DNA of 16,669 nt from NCBI GenBank assembly GCA_005877675.1, contig VBNZ01000153.1, positions 3,125 through 19,793 on the forward strand, in the 5' to 3' direction. Positions 15,405 through 16,669 of this stretch are shown one piece after another. The position numbers and the translations under genes were made by a program. The first letter of the stretch is position 1. Each line of letters starts with the position of its first letter. The notes under the pieces are model-generated. The model saw only the letters and a program-made list of their open reading frames with translations, was not told the DNA's origin and did not search any database. This DNA comes from Gammaproteobacteria bacterium (lineage in GTDB: Bacteria > Pseudomonadota > Gammaproteobacteria > Xanthomonadales > Rhodanobacteraceae).

Positions 15405-16669
15405 ATGGCAGACCAATTCGACGTCATCGTTATCGGCGGCGGCCCCGCCGGTTATCACGCGGCGATCCGCGCGGCGCAACTCGGCCTCAAGACGGCCTGC
15501 GTCGACAACTTCATCGGCAAGGACGGCAAGCTCGCGCTAGGTGGCACCTGCCTTAACGTCGGCTGCATTCCGTCGAAGGCGCTACTCGATTCGTCCAAGC
15601 AGTTCCACAACCTGACGCACATGTTTGGCGATCACGGCATCACCGCGAAGGACGCTGCGATCGATGTCGGTACGATGGTCGGGCGCAAGGACAAGATCGT
15701 CAAGCAATTCACCGGCGGCGTCGCGCTGCTGTTCAAGGGCAACAAGGTCGCAACTTACGGCGGCTTCGCCACGCTCAAGCCGGGCCGCATCGTGTCGATC
15801 AAAGGCTTCGACGGCAAGGTCTCGCCGTGGGTTCGAAGTCGATCGAACTACCGTTCGCGAAATCCGACAACAAGCTCATCGTAGACAACGCAGGTGCGCT
15901 TGATTTCGATGCCGTGCCCAAGCGTCTGGGCGTGATCGGCGCAGGCGTGATCGGACTCGAACTCGGCAGCGTGTGGCGCCGCCTCGGCAGCGAGGTGGCC
16001 ATTCTCGAAGCGCTGCCGGATTTCCTCGGCACCGCCGACGCGGATGTTGCCAAAGTCGCTGCGCGCGAGTTCAAGAAGCAGGGTCTCGACATCAAGCTCG
16101 GCGCGAAAGTGTCCAAGGCCGAGATCAAGGGCAAGACCGTCGAAGTCACCTACACCGACGCCAAGGGCGAGCAGAAGATCGTCGTCGACAAGCTGCTCAT
16201 CGCGGTCGGCCGTCGCGCAGCAACCGAAGGCCTGCTCGCCGAAGGCACCGGCGTCAAGCTCGACGAACGCGGCCGCGTGATCGTCGACGAACACTGCCAT
16301 ACCGACGCTGATGGCGTGTGGGCAGTCGGCGACTGCGTGCGCGGCCCGATGCTCGCGCACAAGGGTTTCGAGGAAGGCATCGCTGTCGCCGAACTGATCG
16401 CGGGCAAGCCCGGCCATGTCAATTACGACTACATCCCGTGGGTGATCTATACCGAGCCGGAAATCGCCTGGGCCGGCAAGACCGAGGCCGAGCTCAAGGC
16501 CGCGGGCATTCCGTATAAAAGTGGAAGTTTCCCATTTGCGGCAATCGGCCGCGCCGTAGCGATGAACGAGACCGCGGGCCAGGTGAAGATCCTTGCGCAC
16601 GCGGAAACCGATCGCCTGCTCGGCGTGCACATGGTCGGCCCCGGCGTATCGGAGCTGATCGCCGAAGCC
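15405..16669 (+). pseudogene. lpd: Dihydrolipoamide dehydrogenase (E3), frame broken and cut by window edge
   Basis: E3 is the FAD enzyme that reoxidises dihydrolipoyl groups of the 2-oxoglutarate (and pyruvate) dehydrogenase complexes with NAD+. The N-terminal FAD motif VIVIGGGPAGYHAA and the redox disulfide GGTCLNVGCIPSK are intact. After GFDGKVS (about 15822) the frame is lost; conserved sequence resumes in another frame from 15824 with AVGSKSIELPFAK, then NAD motif GVIGAGVIGLELGSVW, LLIAVGRR, VWAVGDCVRGPMLAHKG and WVIYTEPEIAWAG to the right edge. Relatives have about nine more residues here (roughly ELKGTNVII), so about 28 nt are missing. The start is ATG at 15405 (MADQFDV) with AAGGA 12 nt upstream. 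Good conservation on both sides suggests sequence error or very recent damage. Confidence 0.95.

Noticed and set aside
14097..15884. A genuine E2-E3 fusion enzyme
   Set aside because: The linker is a tandem heptamer spacer, lpd keeps its own start and ribosome site, and sucB lacks its normal last residues; a lost stop is simpler.

Overview
The window reads as chromosome of a high-GC gammaproteobacterium, most likely Xanthomonadales/Lysobacterales (Xanthomonadaceae or Rhodanobacteraceae). The assignment rests on protein resemblance, on the gene orders, and on GC-rich palindromic repeats between genes; it is an inference, not a search result. Nearly everything is housekeeping. I found no mobile element, CRISPR array, tRNA/rRNA gene, phage or defence module, and no convincing undescribed system. 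The points worth attention are broken frames in core genes, paired palindromes in operon gaps, and a few uncharacterised proteins.

Layout. (1) Positions 2-853 (+) hold the C-terminal end of an unrecognised protein that looks extracellular. (2) Positions 920-4539 (-) hold rlmE-ftsH-folP, a 23S rRNA methyltransferase, a membrane protease and dihydropteroate synthase. (3) Divergent from it, 4624-5565 (+) holds yhbY (ribosome assembly), a Mth938-like protein and a 38-residue Lys-rich protein. (4) Positions 5578-9751 (-) hold the stationary-phase cluster surE-pcm-yqaA-nlpD-rpoS. (5) Divergent from surE, 9887-10858 (+) holds a GNAT acetyltransferase with an extra C-terminal domain. (6) Positions 11043-16669 (+) hold sucA-sucB-lpd, the 2-oxoglutarate dehydrogenase complex E1-E2-E3; lpd is cut by the right edge.

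The most striking anomaly is that three core genes (pcm, sucA, lpd) each lack roughly 25-32 nt of a conserved segment, and each loss shifts the frame. sucB has also lost its last codons and stop and runs in frame through an intergenic heptamer repeat into lpd; yqaA and nlpD are likewise in one frame. Both sides of every break stay well conserved, so assembly or sequencing error, or very recent damage, is more likely than old pseudogenes.

Three paired-palindrome (REP/BIME-like) elements lie in intercistronic gaps of operons: ftsH/folP, pcm/yqaA and sucA/sucB. Two share the same hairpin / long stem / inverted hairpin plan. No gap between genes exceeds 300 bases; the longest are 10859-11042 and 13922-14096, and both contain described elements.
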